A DNA stretch of 64,000 nucleotides from an uncultured Nitrospira sp. (GCA_902500995.1 CABVSR010000006.1:110092-174091); one strand, 5' to 3'. Positions 8,936-18,299 are shown, numbered from the stretch's first letter. A program made the numbers and translations. The notes: a model not told the origin generated them from the sequence alone.

Positions 8936-10336
8936 ATGTTTCGGCTCCTCTCGACGATTTTCCTCGTCAGTGTCGGCATCTTTCTCTATAGCTATTTCCG
9001 CGAGCTGAACCCGGGGACGATTACGGTCCGGGCCAGTCCGACGGCCCTCTTTGAGCTCAGTCCCGTCTCATTAGTGCTGTTCTCGATGGCCCTGGGGGCC
9101 ACGCTGGTCGCCCTCATTGTCACGGTCAAGGAAACCTCGCACGTCTTCATGAATTGGCGCACCAATCGCTTGGTTCGCCGCAAAGAAAAGGTGGACGCGC
9201 TCCACCGCGATGGAACTCATGCCTTCATGTCCAAGCGGACAGCCGATGCCGTGAGCCTGTTTGAACGCGCCCTGGTCATCGATCCCAATCGCACCGATTC
9301 GTTGTTGTGGCTCGGGAATATTTACCGCTCCGAAAGCAACTTCACGGAAGCCATCCGGCTCCACCAACAGGCTCACCGGATTGAAGAACGGAATGTCGAG
9401 GTGCTACTCGAACTGGCCAAGGATCTGGAAGGCGCCCGGCGGTATGAAGAAGCGCTCCAGACCCTGCAGAACATCCTCCGCATCGAACCGGATAATCTGA
9501 TGGCCCTCATCCGCAAACGCGATTTGCAGATCAGACTGGAAAAATGGAGCGATGCGCTCGAGATCCAACACCGGCTGGTCAAGGCGAACCTTCCCGACAG
9601 CGAGCGGCGGGCCGAGGCCAATCTGTTGTTGGGCTGTATGTATGAGGTCGGCCGGCAACTTCTGGAACGGGGGCACCCCGACAAGGCCCGCCGGTATTTC
9701 AGGGGCGCGATCAAGAAGGATCGCACCTTCCTTCCCGCCTATATCGGGATCGGGGAAATCCTGGTCCGTGAAGGCAAAATCAAGAACGCGGTTGAAATTC
9801 TGAAGAAGATTTACGCCAAAACGCGCAGCGTGATCATCCTCCATCGCCTGGAAGAACTGTTTCTCGAGTTGGGTGAGCCCGACGAGATTATTCGTGTCTA
9901 CCAGGAGGCACTCCAGCAGGACCCCCACAATACCGTGATCCAGTTTTATCTGGGGAAGCTGTACTACCGGCTCGAAATGGTGGACGAGGCGTACGACGTG
10001 CTCTCAACCTTGGACGGCACGCAGGAACAGCTGGTCGATTATCATAAGATCATGGCCAATTTGTATCTGCGCAAACAGCACATGGATGAGGCGGTGGGAG
10101 AACTGAAGAAAGCCCTGGGTTTCAAGAAACGCGTCGTTGTGCCTTACCAGTGCACACAGTGCCATCACGAGTTGGCCGAATGGTCCGGCCGCTGCCGGCG
10201 GTGCGGTCGCTGGAATACCTACGTCGCCCTTCCGTGGAGAGACAATACCAAGTCCGCTGCCGATCAGGACGGGCCGAGCGGACGATTACCTGCCGTCCCC
10301 TACCAAGGCATTGCATCTCCGTTTGAAACCGTGTAG
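8936..10336 (+). CDS. LapA-LapB-like fusion: two membrane helices, TPR array, rubredoxin-type zinc domain
   Basis: The 466-residue protein has two N-terminal hydrophobic helices (about 3-19 and 43-65) with spacing like LapA (DUF1049). A cytoplasmic TPR array follows (about 95-420), then a C-terminal CTQCHHELAEWSGRCRRCGRW knuckle (CxxC...CxxC, about 403-424), as in LapB/YciM. In E. coli, LapA and LapB are separate neighbouring proteins that assist LPS assembly and LpxC turnover by FtsH; the same role here is inferred. The TPR and zinc parts are seen clearly; the LapA assignment rests on topology and spacing. It is co-transcribed with nadD-rsfS (1-base gap). Confidence 0.85.
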   Translation: MFRLLSTIFLVSVGIFLYSYFRELNPGTITVRASPTALFELSPVSLVLFSMALGATLVALIVTVKETSHVFMNWRTNRLVRRKEKVDALHRDGTHAFMSKRTADAVSLFERALVIDPNRTDSLLWLGNIYRSESNFTEAIRLHQQAHRIEERNVEVLLELAKDLEGARRYEEALQTLQNILRIEPDNLMALIRKRDLQIRLEKWSDALEIQHRLVKANLPDSERRAEANLLLGCMYEVGRQLLERGHPDKARRYFRGAIKKDRTFLPAYIGIGEILVREGKIKNAVEILKKIYAKTRSVIILHRLEELFLELGEPDEIIRVYQEALQQDPHNTVIQFYLGKLYYRLEMVDEAYDVLSTLDGTQEQLVDYHKIMANLYLRKQHMDEAVGELKKALGFKKRVVVPYQCTQCHHELAEWSGRCRRCGRWNTYVALPWRDNTKSAADQDGPSGRLPAVPYQGIASPFETV

Positions 10337-10434
10337 GGTTTCCACCGCCCTTTTCTTTTCACAGACCAAACCTCAACCGCGAGTGCGCCGATTGTGGAGC
10401 AGCGGCCGGTCTGTCTTTTCGAGGAGTAGCGTGC

Positions 10435-11463
10435 ATGACTGATTTCACGATCCTGGCTGACAAGGCCTTGCAGGATGAATTGCTGACCCGGGAGGAATGC
10501 CTCGCCGTATTAAATGCCCCGAACGACCGGTTGCTCGAACTCCTGCAGGCCGCCTTCAAGGTCCGCAAGCGCTATTTCGGCAAGACCGTTCGCCTGCAAA
10601 TGCTCCTGAACGCGAAAAGCGGCGCCTGCCAGGAAGACTGCGGCTACTGCTCGCAATCGTCCGTCTCGACGGCTCCCATCGAGCGATATGGCTTGCTGGC
10701 CCAAGAGCAAATGGTGACCGGCGCGCGCCGCGCCGCGGCAGCCAAGGCCCAACGGTATTGCATCGTCATCAGCGGCCGCAGCCCCTTGGACCGGGAGATT
10801 GCCGATATCGCTTCGGCGGTCCGGTCGATCAAGCAAGACATTCCGATCCAAATCTGTTGTTCCTTAGGCCTGCTCAATGAGCGCCAGGCAAAGGACCTCA
10901 AAGCAGCCGGCGTGGATCGCATCAATCACAATTTAAATACGAGCGAAGCCTATCACGCGGAAATTTGCAGCACGCATACTTTTCAAGACCGGCTGGCCAC
11001 AATTCGCCATGCCAGAACGGCCGGCTTGGAGATCTGCTCGGGCGGCATTGTCGGGATGGGAGAAGGCGATGAGGATTTGATTGATCTGGCCCTTGCCCTG
11101 CGGGAGGTCAAACCGGATTCGATTCCGCTCAACATGCTGCATCCGGCCTCCGGCACTCCGCTGGAACATTGCACGCCCTTGACCCCGCAGCGGTGCCTGA
11201 AAGCGCTCTGCCTCTTCCGATTCCTGCACCCACGGACGGAGTTGCGGATCGCCGGCGGCCGCGAGCACAACTTACGCAGCCTGCAGCCCTTGGCGCTCTA
11301 TCCGGCCGATTCCGTCTTCGTGAACGGCTATCTGACCACGCCCGGCCAACCGGCCGCAGAAGTCTGGCGTATGATTGAAGATCTGGGATTCGACATTCAG
11401 GTGGACACACCGGCACCAGGGACTACTCCGGCGACAGAACCAGCTGTCGGCCTTCATTCATAG
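10435..11463 (+). CDS. bioB: Biotin synthase
   Basis: Radical-SAM enzyme that inserts sulfur into dethiobiotin. The 342-residue protein has the radical-SAM cluster CQEDCGYCSQS (CxxxCxxC) near residue 65. It also shows BioB blocks for the second [2Fe-2S] site and substrate (CCSLG, NHNLNTS, SGGIVGMGE, NMLHPASGTPL, RIAGGRE). The ATG is preceded by GAGGAG. The 3' end overlaps the convergent permease gene by 10 bases. No other bio genes were seen in the window. Confidence 0.97.
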   Translation: MTDFTILADKALQDELLTREECLAVLNAPNDRLLELLQAAFKVRKRYFGKTVRLQMLLNAKSGACQEDCGYCSQSSVSTAPIERYGLLAQEQMVTGARRAAAAKAQRYCIVISGRSPLDREIADIASAVRSIKQDIPIQICCSLGLLNERQAKDLKAAGVDRINHNLNTSEAYHAEICSTHTFQDRLATIRHARTAGLEICSGGIVGMGEGDEDLIDLALALREVKPDSIPLNMLHPASGTPLEHCTPLTPQRCLKALCLFRFLHPRTELRIAGGREHNLRSLQPLALYPADSVFVNGYLTTPGQPAAEVWRMIEDLGFDIQVDTPAPGTTPATEPAVGLHS

Positions 11464-14120
11464 CGAAGTCCTTCCACCAAGGGTTGTCTGGCGGCCCAGC
11501 GGGCCGGCCAGAACCCGGCGACGAGCGCGGCCACCAGGGCCAAGGCGGCCACCCCCGCAATCAAGCCGAATGGCCAGGAAATCTGGATCGTCCAACCGAA
11601 CGACTGCCGGTTGATCACCCGGATTAAGATGAGCGCGAGGGCGCACCCTCCGACCAATCCCATCCCGGTCCCCAGCAACCCCAGATAGCTGGCTTCCCAC
11701 AAGATCAGGGCGGTGATCTGCTTCCGGCTGCTGCCCAATGCCTGCAGGGTGGCCAATTCACGGCGCCGCTCTACAACCGACGTGACCAACGTGTTGATGA
11801 TCCCCAGGGTCGCGATGATCACGGCGATGGCCTCCAGTACATACGTCAACGTAAAGGTCCGGTCAAAAATTCGAAGAATTTCCTGGCGCAACTCTGCATT
11901 GCTCAAAACCGTCGGCATCAGATTCCCTGCGGAGGCTTGCGCGAGGGTGCCGAGAATCGCCGTCCGGGCTCTTGCCATGTCTGCGCCCGATTCGACATAG
12001 ATGGGAAATACCGTGACCCCCTCATCGTTCCACCATTGCCGGTATAAGGAACGATCAATGACGATCTTTCCTCCGTCGGTGGCATAATCATAAAACACCC
12101 CCAGCACTTCTAAAGACTGTTGACCCTTGGGCGTTACGAGAGACACCCGGCTTCCGCGACCCATTCCCAGGCGATTCGCGACCACCTCTGAAAGAATTGC
12201 GCCTTCTCCGGCCGCGGCGCGGGCCAGGATTGCCGCAGACTCTCCTTCAACGAACAGATAGCGGCTCCGGGTCGCATGGAGAGCCAGATCCCTGGACACC
12301 AGCGCAACCGGCTGTCCCTGTAAGTCGATGCGCAGATCGCGGTACGTATCGACCGCCGACACAAGCTGCGCCCCTGCCAATCGGGATCGCCAGGCGCCGG
12401 GCAGTGTGGGGCTTGACGCGCCGTTACGCACAGCATGCGGCCACCCGGCGGGAGCGACGATAAAATCGGCCATGACCGTCTGATCGATCCAGATTTCCAC
12501 GGTGTCTCGAAAACTTCGAATCATTACCAGCACCCCGACCATAATGGCGACGCCCACGAGAAACGCCGACACCGTCACGGCATTTCGCCCCATCCCACGA
12601 CTGGTCTGTTCGCGGGCGATATGCCGAATAGTCCCTCCTAAGGTCGGCGGCGGCGAAAGCACGCTCAACCCCCGCGTGCGACACAGGCGTTGTATGAGGC
12701 CGGGGACCAGGCAGGACAGGCCTGCAAGAAGGCAAAAGGTGGCCACATAACCGAACACAGGGACGCCGCGGATGGGACCGGCGAAGGCGCTCCCACAGGC
12801 AATGAGCAACAGAAGCCCTCCCGCTTGGCCCAACCGCGCCGTGCGGACTCGCTGAGCGACATCGTATTCACCGGGCGCCAACGCCGCGACGATCACCGTG
12901 CGTCCGGCATCGAGACTCGGCCCGAGAGCTCCCAGCACCGATACCCCGCTCCCGATCAACACGGCTTCAACCAGCCACAGGCCCGCCCCGGGTGGAAAAC
13001 CGAACGCTCCGCCGGCAGGAGGCATGGGGGCGTAGAGGTCATGGATGGTCCGACCGACCAGCGCGACAAGCACATCGCCCAGCAACAAACCGAGCAGGCC
13101 CCCCAAGAGCCCGCCGGCCACGCCGAACACGCCCGCCTCCGCCAAAAACAAGGTGACCACCATTGGTTCCGACATGCCAATCGCGCGCAGAATTCCCACT
13201 TCTCGCCGCCGCTGCGCTACCGTAAAAGACACCGTGTTGTAGATGAGAAAAATTCCGACGAGCAGTCCGACCATGCTCAAGACCGAGAGATTCAATTGAA
13301 AAGCACGCACCATCGACTCGACCTGCTGGCTGCGCTGGATGGGGCGGCGCACCGTGACAGCCGGAGGCAACACCCGTCCGATCGCTTCCGCCACCTCCTC
13401 GACCGATGTAGCCGGCAAGGTCACGACGTCGATGCGATCGAGACGACCGATGAGTCCGAACGTCCGCTGGATTGCCGCGATATCCATCACCGCCAGGCGA
13501 TCCCAGGGGGAAGACGCACCAGGACGGCGGCCCATCACTCCGATAATCGATACCGTGACCTGCTGGTCCCCGCTGTGCAGCGCCAACTGAGCCCTTGGTG
13601 CGAGGCCCAACTCCGACGCAAGAGCCTGGCCCACCAGCAAGCAGTTGTTCGCCAGCAGGTCATCCAATGCGACGTGGCCACGGGCCTGCTCTCCGGCGTC
13701 AGAGGAAGGTAGGAGGCGTCCTCCGTCGGAACTCAACTCCTCCAATAAGTCCAGGCCAAGAATCGAAAACGACTGCCGCTGGGTCCTGCCATCCGTGACT
13801 TGCACTCCGACTTCCAGCACCGGCCGAGCCGATCCGACGCCGGGTACCGCCCGCACGACGGAGATCAGGCTTTCATCGAGACCGGATTCTCCCGCCGACA
13901 CTTCAAGCGTGACCGGGCCAGCGACGGTCAAGACGGACTCTTCAAAAGACCGCAAGACTTCGACGTTGGCCGTCTGCACCGCGATCGTCGCCGCGACCCC
14001 GAGTCCAACGCCGAATAGAGTCAACGCGGTCCGACCGGGATGAGTGGACAAATGTGTCCACCCCAGATGCGCGCAGACTTTGAATAACGCGGAGTGGATC
14101 AACGACATCTGCATGCCCAT
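11454..14120 (-). CDS. ABC transporter permease with two FtsX domains (YbbP/SalY type)
   Basis: An 888-residue inner-membrane protein. A first helix (about 25-45) is followed by a MacB-like periplasmic domain, three helices near 280-390 forming the first FtsX domain, two central helices, a second extracytoplasmic domain and a final FtsX triplet (about 760-880). This duplicated plan matches YbbP-type permeases, which work with a LolD/YbbA-like ATPase. A suitable ATPase lies at 15585-16283 on the same strand, separated by pyrD and a small regulator. Substrate unknown; export or extraction of lipids, lipoproteins or peptides is the family theme. The 3' end overlaps bioB by 10 bases. Confidence 0.85.
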   Translation of the reverse strand: MGMQMSLIHSALFKVCAHLGWTHLSTHPGRTALTLFGVGLGVAATIAVQTANVEVLRSFEESVLTVAGPVTLEVSAGESGLDESLISVVRAVPGVGSARPVLEVGVQVTDGRTQRQSFSILGLDLLEELSSDGGRLLPSSDAGEQARGHVALDDLLANNCLLVGQALASELGLAPRAQLALHSGDQQVTVSIIGVMGRRPGASSPWDRLAVMDIAAIQRTFGLIGRLDRIDVVTLPATSVEEVAEAIGRVLPPAVTVRRPIQRSQQVESMVRAFQLNLSVLSMVGLLVGIFLIYNTVSFTVAQRRREVGILRAIGMSEPMVVTLFLAEAGVFGVAGGLLGGLLGLLLGDVLVALVGRTIHDLYAPMPPAGGAFGFPPGAGLWLVEAVLIGSGVSVLGALGPSLDAGRTVIVAALAPGEYDVAQRVRTARLGQAGGLLLLIACGSAFAGPIRGVPVFGYVATFCLLAGLSCLVPGLIQRLCRTRGLSVLSPPPTLGGTIRHIAREQTSRGMGRNAVTVSAFLVGVAIMVGVLVMIRSFRDTVEIWIDQTVMADFIVAPAGWPHAVRNGASSPTLPGAWRSRLAGAQLVSAVDTYRDLRIDLQGQPVALVSRDLALHATRSRYLFVEGESAAILARAAAGEGAILSEVVANRLGMGRGSRVSLVTPKGQQSLEVLGVFYDYATDGGKIVIDRSLYRQWWNDEGVTVFPIYVESGADMARARTAILGTLAQASAGNLMPTVLSNAELRQEILRIFDRTFTLTYVLEAIAVIIATLGIINTLVTSVVERRRELATLQALGSSRKQITALILWEASYLGLLGTGMGLVGGCALALILIRVINRQSFGWTIQISWPFGLIAGVAALALVAALVAGFWPARWAARQPLVEGLRYE

Positions 14121-14139
14121 TCGTCCGACAGTCCAGTAA

Positions 14140-14168
14140 TTGTTTTTACAGATTTACCCAGGTATGCT
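14140..14168 (+). promoter_or_regulatory. Probable promoter of the LuxR-type gene at 14207
   Basis: TTGTTT (14140-14145) and TATGCT (14163-14168) are separated by 17 bases in the AT-rich gap between divergent genes. Transcription would start near 14175, about 30 bases before the ATG. Confidence 0.45.
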
Positions 14169-14206
14169 AAGATTACTTTCAGTAGAATTTGGGGTACATA
14201 ATCTTT

Positions 14207-14542
14207 ATGGCACTACGCAAACGACCTCAAGCAAAGAAATCCTCCAAGGCCGCCAAAGCTGCTCCCGCAGCGAAGAAACGAAAGCCCGTCAGGTTGTCCA
14301 AGGCTGCGCCGGTGCGCGCCAGACGCTCAGACGGACTGACTCCCCGTCAAAAAGAAATTTTGAAATTGGTGTCGCAAGGAAATACCAACCGCGACATCGC
14401 TCGCCGTCTGGATATCAGCGTGCGAACGGTTGAGGTACACCGGTTTAATCTGATGAGGCGGTTGAAGGTCCGCAACGTGGCCCAACTGCTCCGCCAGGCA
14501 CTGCAGCAGGGATTCCTCCCCAAGAACTTCGCATTCAGATAG
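14207..14542 (+). CDS. Small stand-alone LuxR-type HTH protein
   Basis: A 111-residue DNA-binding protein. A very basic, Ala/Lys-rich N-terminal 40 residues precedes a LuxR/GerE helix-turn-helix (about 45-105): LTPRQKEILKLVSQGNTNRDIARRL, then ISVRTVEVHR, with a C-terminal AQLLRQALQQG. There is no receiver or ligand domain, so how it is controlled is unknown. Its HTH closely resembles two other lone LuxR proteins in this window (41501-41851 and 43589-43909). An in-frame TTG at 14189 is a less likely start. The basic tail could bind DNA non-specifically. Confidence 0.8.
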   Translation: MALRKRPQAKKSSKAAKAAPAAKKRKPVRLSKAAPVRARRSDGLTPRQKEILKLVSQGNTNRDIARRLDISVRTVEVHRFNLMRRLKVRNVAQLLRQALQQGFLPKNFAFR

Positions 14543-14584
14543 TCCGACCGAACCTCGCGTGGCGCGGAACCCCCGCGCCACTTC

Positions 14585-15511
14585 TTATAACTCCTTCAAC
14601 CGGCCCCGATAGTCGTCCATCGTTCGCCCCCCGCGAGAAACGAACTCCGCCGCCAATTCACGCTCCAGGCGCTCGAAGACTCCCAGGCCTTGTTCGACCA
14701 GTACCGTGCCCACCTGAACAGCCGACGCCCCGCAGAGAACATGCTCAAAGGCATCGATGCCCTGGACGATTCCGCCGGTCCCGATGATCGGTATGCGCCC
14801 GCCAAGCAGTTTCCAAAAGGCGCGCACATTCGCCAACGCCACAGGCTTGATCAAAGATCCGCCTAAGCCCCCGAATCCGCCCTTGGGTTTGATGACCGGA
14901 GTCTCGCGCGCCGGATCGATCACCAGGCCGTTGCCGACGGAGTTGATCAGATTCAGATAGTCCACCCCGCAACGACCGATGACTTCCGCCATCACCGCAT
15001 GGTGAGCCGGATCAAAGTAGGGCGGCAGCTTGACGCCCATCGGAACCGTAATGAGCGGCCGTACCCGTTTCAGGAGCCGTTCGGAATCGACCGGGTCATA
15101 GGCGATCTGGGGCTTACCGGGAATATTCGGACAGGACAGATTCACCTCGATGAGATCGGGTTTCGCCTGATTGATGGCTCGCGCCATGGTGAGAAAATCG
15201 TCTTCGCAGAGACCGGCGATGCTGGCGATGACCGGCTTGCCGAACTGTTTGAGCTCCGGGATGAGCTCCGCATAGGCCAGATAGCCGAGGTTCGGAAGCC
15301 CCATCGAGTTAATCGACCCGCCGGAAAATCCGTAGTAGCGCGGCTCAGGGTTGCCGGTACGCGGTTCGACCGTCATCGATTTCGTCACGATGGCGCCGGC
15401 CCGCGAACGTCCGAGGGCCAGCAGCTCCTCGCGGGTCATGCAGAGCGCGCCAGACGCGTTCATGAAACAGCTGGGAAAGCTGACGCCCGCAATGGTCATA
15501 CTGAGATTCAT
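14585..15511 (-). CDS. pyrD: Dihydroorotate dehydrogenase, class 1A type
   Basis: FMN enzyme that oxidises dihydroorotate to orotate in pyrimidine synthesis. The 308-residue protein lacks the N-terminal membrane helix of class 2 enzymes. It carries the class 1 catalytic-Cys motif NLSCPN followed by IPGKPQIAYD and the VKLPPYFD block. These are characteristic of the cytosolic class 1A (fumarate-using) homodimer; no pyrK partner is adjacent. GTGGI and GAxxVQVGT phosphate-binding segments lie near the C-terminus. It lies between an ABC permease gene and its probable ATPase. Confidence 0.92.
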   Translation of the reverse strand: MNLSMTIAGVSFPSCFMNASGALCMTREELLALGRSRAGAIVTKSMTVEPRTGNPEPRYYGFSGGSINSMGLPNLGYLAYAELIPELKQFGKPVIASIAGLCEDDFLTMARAINQAKPDLIEVNLSCPNIPGKPQIAYDPVDSERLLKRVRPLITVPMGVKLPPYFDPAHHAVMAEVIGRCGVDYLNLINSVGNGLVIDPARETPVIKPKGGFGGLGGSLIKPVALANVRAFWKLLGGRIPIIGTGGIVQGIDAFEHVLCGASAVQVGTVLVEQGLGVFERLERELAAEFVSRGGRTMDDYRGRLKEL

Positions 15512-15584
15512 ACCGATCTTTTCTCCTCTCCATCACGAACGGACCCAAGGCTACGTATGCGGACCATACATCGCCCGCTCGAAT

Positions 15585-16283
15585 TCAGTGCGTGATACGA
15601 TTCACCAACCGCCCGTCTCGCATGTGCCAGACATAATCCGCGGCTTCGGCCGCGCTGTCGCTGTGCGTCACCAATAATACGGAATGACCGAACCGTTGGG
15701 GCAATGTGCGGAAGAGACTCACGATATCGGCGCCTTGCTTGGAATCCAGGTTGCCCGTCGGCTCGTCCGCCAGAATCAGCCGGGGACGATGCACGATCGC
15801 CCGGGCGATAGCCACCCGCTGCTGCTCTCCGCCGGACAATTCACTGGGCCGGTGCGACCGGCGCGCCTCCATACCCACTGCCAGCAACACCTCATCGATC
15901 CGGTCCGCAACGCTCTGCCCCTGTTCGCCCTTCAGCAGCATGGGCAATGCTACATTCTCCGCAACGGTGAGACCGGGAATTAAATGAAAGGCCTGGAACA
16001 CAATGCCGATCATTTCGCGGCGCAGACGAGTCCATTCTGTGGGAGAGGCATCGGTGACGGGCCGGCCTTCGATCAGAATGGATCCCGAAGTAGGTTGGTC
16101 CAACCCGCCGATCAAATTGAGCAAGGTGCTTTTTCCGCAGCCGCTCGGCCCCACAAACGCGCAAAATTCTCCCCGCTGCACCTCGAGCGTGACATCCTGC
16201 AGCGCGCACAAGACGGTTCCGCCACGGCGATATTCTTTCGACAGATTTTGCACGCTCACGAGCGCTGCGGCAGCATCACGCAT
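15585..16283 (-). CDS. ABC transporter ATP-binding protein (LolD/YbbA-like)
   Basis: A 232-residue cytoplasmic ATPase with Walker [11 protein letters not shown]-loop VFQAFHLIP, signature [14 protein letters not shown], Walker [13 protein letters not shown] and an H-loop LLVTHSD. The DEPTGNLD signature places it with MacB/LolD/YbbA ATPases that drive FtsX-type permeases. The start is the ATG at 16283, six bases after GAGG; nearby upstream in-frame starts lack room for a ribosome site. The likely partner is the 888-residue permease at 11454-14120. Confidence 0.92.
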   Translation of the reverse strand: MRDAAAALVSVQNLSKEYRRGGTVLCALQDVTLEVQRGEFCAFVGPSGCGKSTLLNLIGGLDQPTSGSILIEGRPVTDASPTEWTRLRREMIGIVFQAFHLIPGLTVAENVALPMLLKGEQGQSVADRIDEVLLAVGMEARRSHRPSELSGGEQQRVAIARAIVHRPRLILADEPTGNLDSKQGADIVSLFRTLPQRFGHSVLLVTHSDSAAEAADYVWHMRDGRLVNRITH

Positions 16284-16455
16284 CCCCATCCTCAATCGTG
16301 AACGAGAGCGAATCTTCCACTCGCGCAGATTTGGCCGAACGGGTCTATATCATACCCCCTTTACGAGCCACAACCTTGACAGCCCAGAGGGTTTCCACAC
16401 AAAATCCCAGCAGCGGAACGAGCCGCATTCGAACGACGACGATGACTGTTCGCCA

Positions 16456-17271
16456 ATGATCAAGGACCTTCTCCGACAAGCCTCGCGGCTGCTGCTTCCC
16501 ATGGACTGCACCACCTGCGAGCAGCCCCTCACGGATGATCCGGTGCCCTTCTTCTGCCGCCGCTGCTGGGCACTGATCCGGCCATTGCGCGGTCCTTCAT
16601 GCCCGCGCTGCCATCGCCCTTTCGCATCACCGTCCGCCCTCAGCCATAGCCCGACTCATGAGTGCCACGACTGCCGCACTCGCCATCCGCACTACTCCCA
16701 GGTCTGGGCTCCCTACGCCTACTGCTCGCCTCTCCAGGATGCCGTGGCCCTCTTCAAATATCGCGGCAAGGTCGCGCTGGCGGATGCCTTGGGCGATTTG
16801 CTCGTCGCGGCGCTGCCCGATCGCCTGGATGTCGATTGCCTGATGCCGATTCCGCTGCATCCCAACCGGCTCCGGCAACGAGAATTCAATCAGTCATTGC
16901 TGCTCGCGGACCGGGTCGGCCATGCTCTCGGGCGACCGGTATCCGCTCGAAACTTGAGGCGTACGGTCGATACCGATCCGCAGATCTCGCTCCCGCGCGC
17001 AGCTCGTCTGCACAATCTCCGGAAGGCCTTCGCCATACACGCGCCGCAGGAGGTCGCCGGAGCGCGCATTCTCCTCGTCGACGACGTCTTCACCACCGGT
17101 ACGACGGCAAGTGAATGCACCCGTGTACTCCTCCAAGCGGGAGCGAAAGACGTCACCGTCCTCGCCTTGGCCCGATCCGTGGACGCGGCCATGGTGCCGG
17201 ACACGTGGCTGCCTCCCTCACCCGTCAACCCAAGGACAGTATCAGCGAGTGTAAGCCATGCCGATTTATGA
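16456..17271 (+). CDS. comF: ComF family phosphoribosyltransferase-like protein
   Basis: The 271-residue protein has an N-terminal zinc-binding region with Cys pairs (CTTC, CRRC, CPRC, CHDC) and a type I phosphoribosyltransferase fold. The PRPP loop ILLVDDVFTTGTT is near residue 210. ComF proteins are linked to DNA uptake in competent bacteria, but the biochemical role is unsettled. An open frame extends more than 400 bases upstream across the divergent ATPase gene; the family N-terminus starts at the ATG at 16456. The stop overlaps the next gene by 14 bases. Confidence 0.9.
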   Translation: MIKDLLRQASRLLLPMDCTTCEQPLTDDPVPFFCRRCWALIRPLRGPSCPRCHRPFASPSALSHSPTHECHDCRTRHPHYSQVWAPYAYCSPLQDAVALFKYRGKVALADALGDLLVAALPDRLDVDCLMPIPLHPNRLRQREFNQSLLLADRVGHALGRPVSARNLRRTVDTDPQISLPRAARLHNLRKAFAIHAPQEVAGARILLVDDVFTTGTTASECTRVLLQAGAKDVTVLALARSVDAAMVPDTWLPPSPVNPRTVSASVSHADL

Positions 17272-17602
17272 GTATCGTTGCCGACAGTGCGGAACCCGCG
17301 CCACACGCCTGATTCTGAACGCGAACGCGGTACCTCAACAAAGCTGTGCCCATTGCCGGAGCGCCGACATGGAGCGCCTCCTGTCTCGATTCGCCTCGCC
17401 CAAGTCCGAGGAAGCGCGACTGGAGGCCTTGTCCGATCCCAGCAATCTGGGAGGACTCGATGAAAACGATCCCCAGAGCATGGCGCGCTTCATGAAAAAA
17501 ATGGGGCAGGAAATGGGTGAAGACCTGGGTGAGGATCTCGATGCGGCGATGGAAGACAGTCAATCGTCCCCGCCGGGAATGGACGGGAGCGGCTTCGATT
17601 GA
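17258..17602 (+). CDS. FmdB-type zinc ribbon protein
   Basis: A 114-residue protein with the FmdB/CxxC_CxxC_SSSS signature: MPIYEYRCRQCG at the start, then CAHCRS near residue 32, forming one zinc ribbon. An acidic, Met/Asp-rich tail follows (about 60-114). The family is found as a putative regulatory protein; function is unproven. It overlaps comF by 14 bases and is probably co-transcribed with it. Confidence 0.85.
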   Translation: MPIYEYRCRQCGTRATRLILNANAVPQQSCAHCRSADMERLLSRFASPKSEEARLEALSDPSNLGGLDENDPQSMARFMKKMGQEMGEDLGEDLDAAMEDSQSSPPGMDGSGFD

Positions 17603-17624
17603 CCAACGCTGTCAGAATATTCTC

Positions 17625-17653
17625 TTGACAGGATGGTCCATGTCTCCTACCAT
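17625..17653 (+). promoter_or_regulatory. Promoter of mraZ
   Basis: TTGACA (17625-17630) and TACCAT (17648-17653) are separated by 17 bases. Transcription would begin about 20 bases before the mraZ ATG, which has an AGGAG ribosome site. Confidence 0.6.
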
Positions 17654-17679
17654 CGGCAGGGAAACAGGAGAAACCGCTC

Positions 17680-18120
17680 ATGTTCGCCGGAGAACACCTC
17701 TGCAAGGTCGATGAAAAGGGACGCTTCCTGATTCCTTCGCCCCTCCGTGAACGGTTCCAGGCAGAGGGCAATCAGGTGATGTTCCTCAAGAACACCGAGC
17801 AGACGCTCTGGATGTACTCAGCCAAAGAATGGCAGCAGGTCCTGGAACGGACCAGAGCGACCCTCGACGAAGATCAGACCCGCCTGTTCATGCACCATGT
17901 GATGGCTCAAGCCGGCGCCTCCGACATCGACAAGACGGGCCGGGTCTTGATTCCCAGCCGCCTCCGCAAACTCGTCCCGATGGATGAGGATCAAGAACTC
18001 GTCCTCGTGGGGATGTACCATCGCCTGGAAATCTGGGGCCCGTCTGAATGGCGACGGTACTTGACGCGAAACGAAGACCGGGCCGAGCAAGACATGGCTA
18101 AGATCCAAAATCTTCTATAG
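17680..18120 (+). CDS. mraZ: Transcriptional regulator MraZ
   Basis: The 146-residue protein contains two SpoVT/AbrB-like beta domains (about 1-50 and 78-125), each with a KVDEKGRFLIPSPLR or DKTGRVLIPSRLRK type motif. MraZ normally heads the division and cell-wall (dcw) cluster and represses it by binding direct repeats near its own promoter. Here the neighbours are comF, an FmdB-type protein and a RusA-like gene, with no mraW, ftsL or ftsI following. It has its own consensus-like promoter. It could be a paralogue of a dcw-linked copy elsewhere. Confidence 0.9.
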   Translation: MFAGEHLCKVDEKGRFLIPSPLRERFQAEGNQVMFLKNTEQTLWMYSAKEWQQVLERTRATLDEDQTRLFMHHVMAQAGASDIDKTGRVLIPSRLRKLVPMDEDQELVLVGMYHRLEIWGPSEWRRYLTRNEDRAEQDMAKIQNLL

Positions 18121-18299
18121 GCAGGCCCTTGCGCCGCGTCTCCCCTTCCCGACAATCCTCCGTGACCATCCGAGCACTGTCCTTCAGGTCCCTGCCACAG
18201 CAGGCCGCGCCTACGGACGGAGCCTCCCTCATCCGGACTCGACCGGTTCGAGATCGCCGTTCCTTGCCTTTCCCAATTCCGTCGGACAACAGGCTGAAC

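Noticed and set aside
12690..13712. 340-codon plus-strand frame antisense to the large permease
   Set aside because: Very rich in Arg, His, Gln and Asp with no hydrophobic core. This is the usual antisense shadow of a membrane-protein gene.
16003..16455. 151-codon upstream extension of comF
   Set aside because: It overlaps the divergent ATPase gene, shows no family similarity, and the ComF N-terminus starts cleanly at 16456.
18129..18299. N-terminal extension of the RusA-like protein
   Set aside because: Arg/Ser/Pro-rich sequence without RusA similarity; the conserved region starts at the GTG at 18300.
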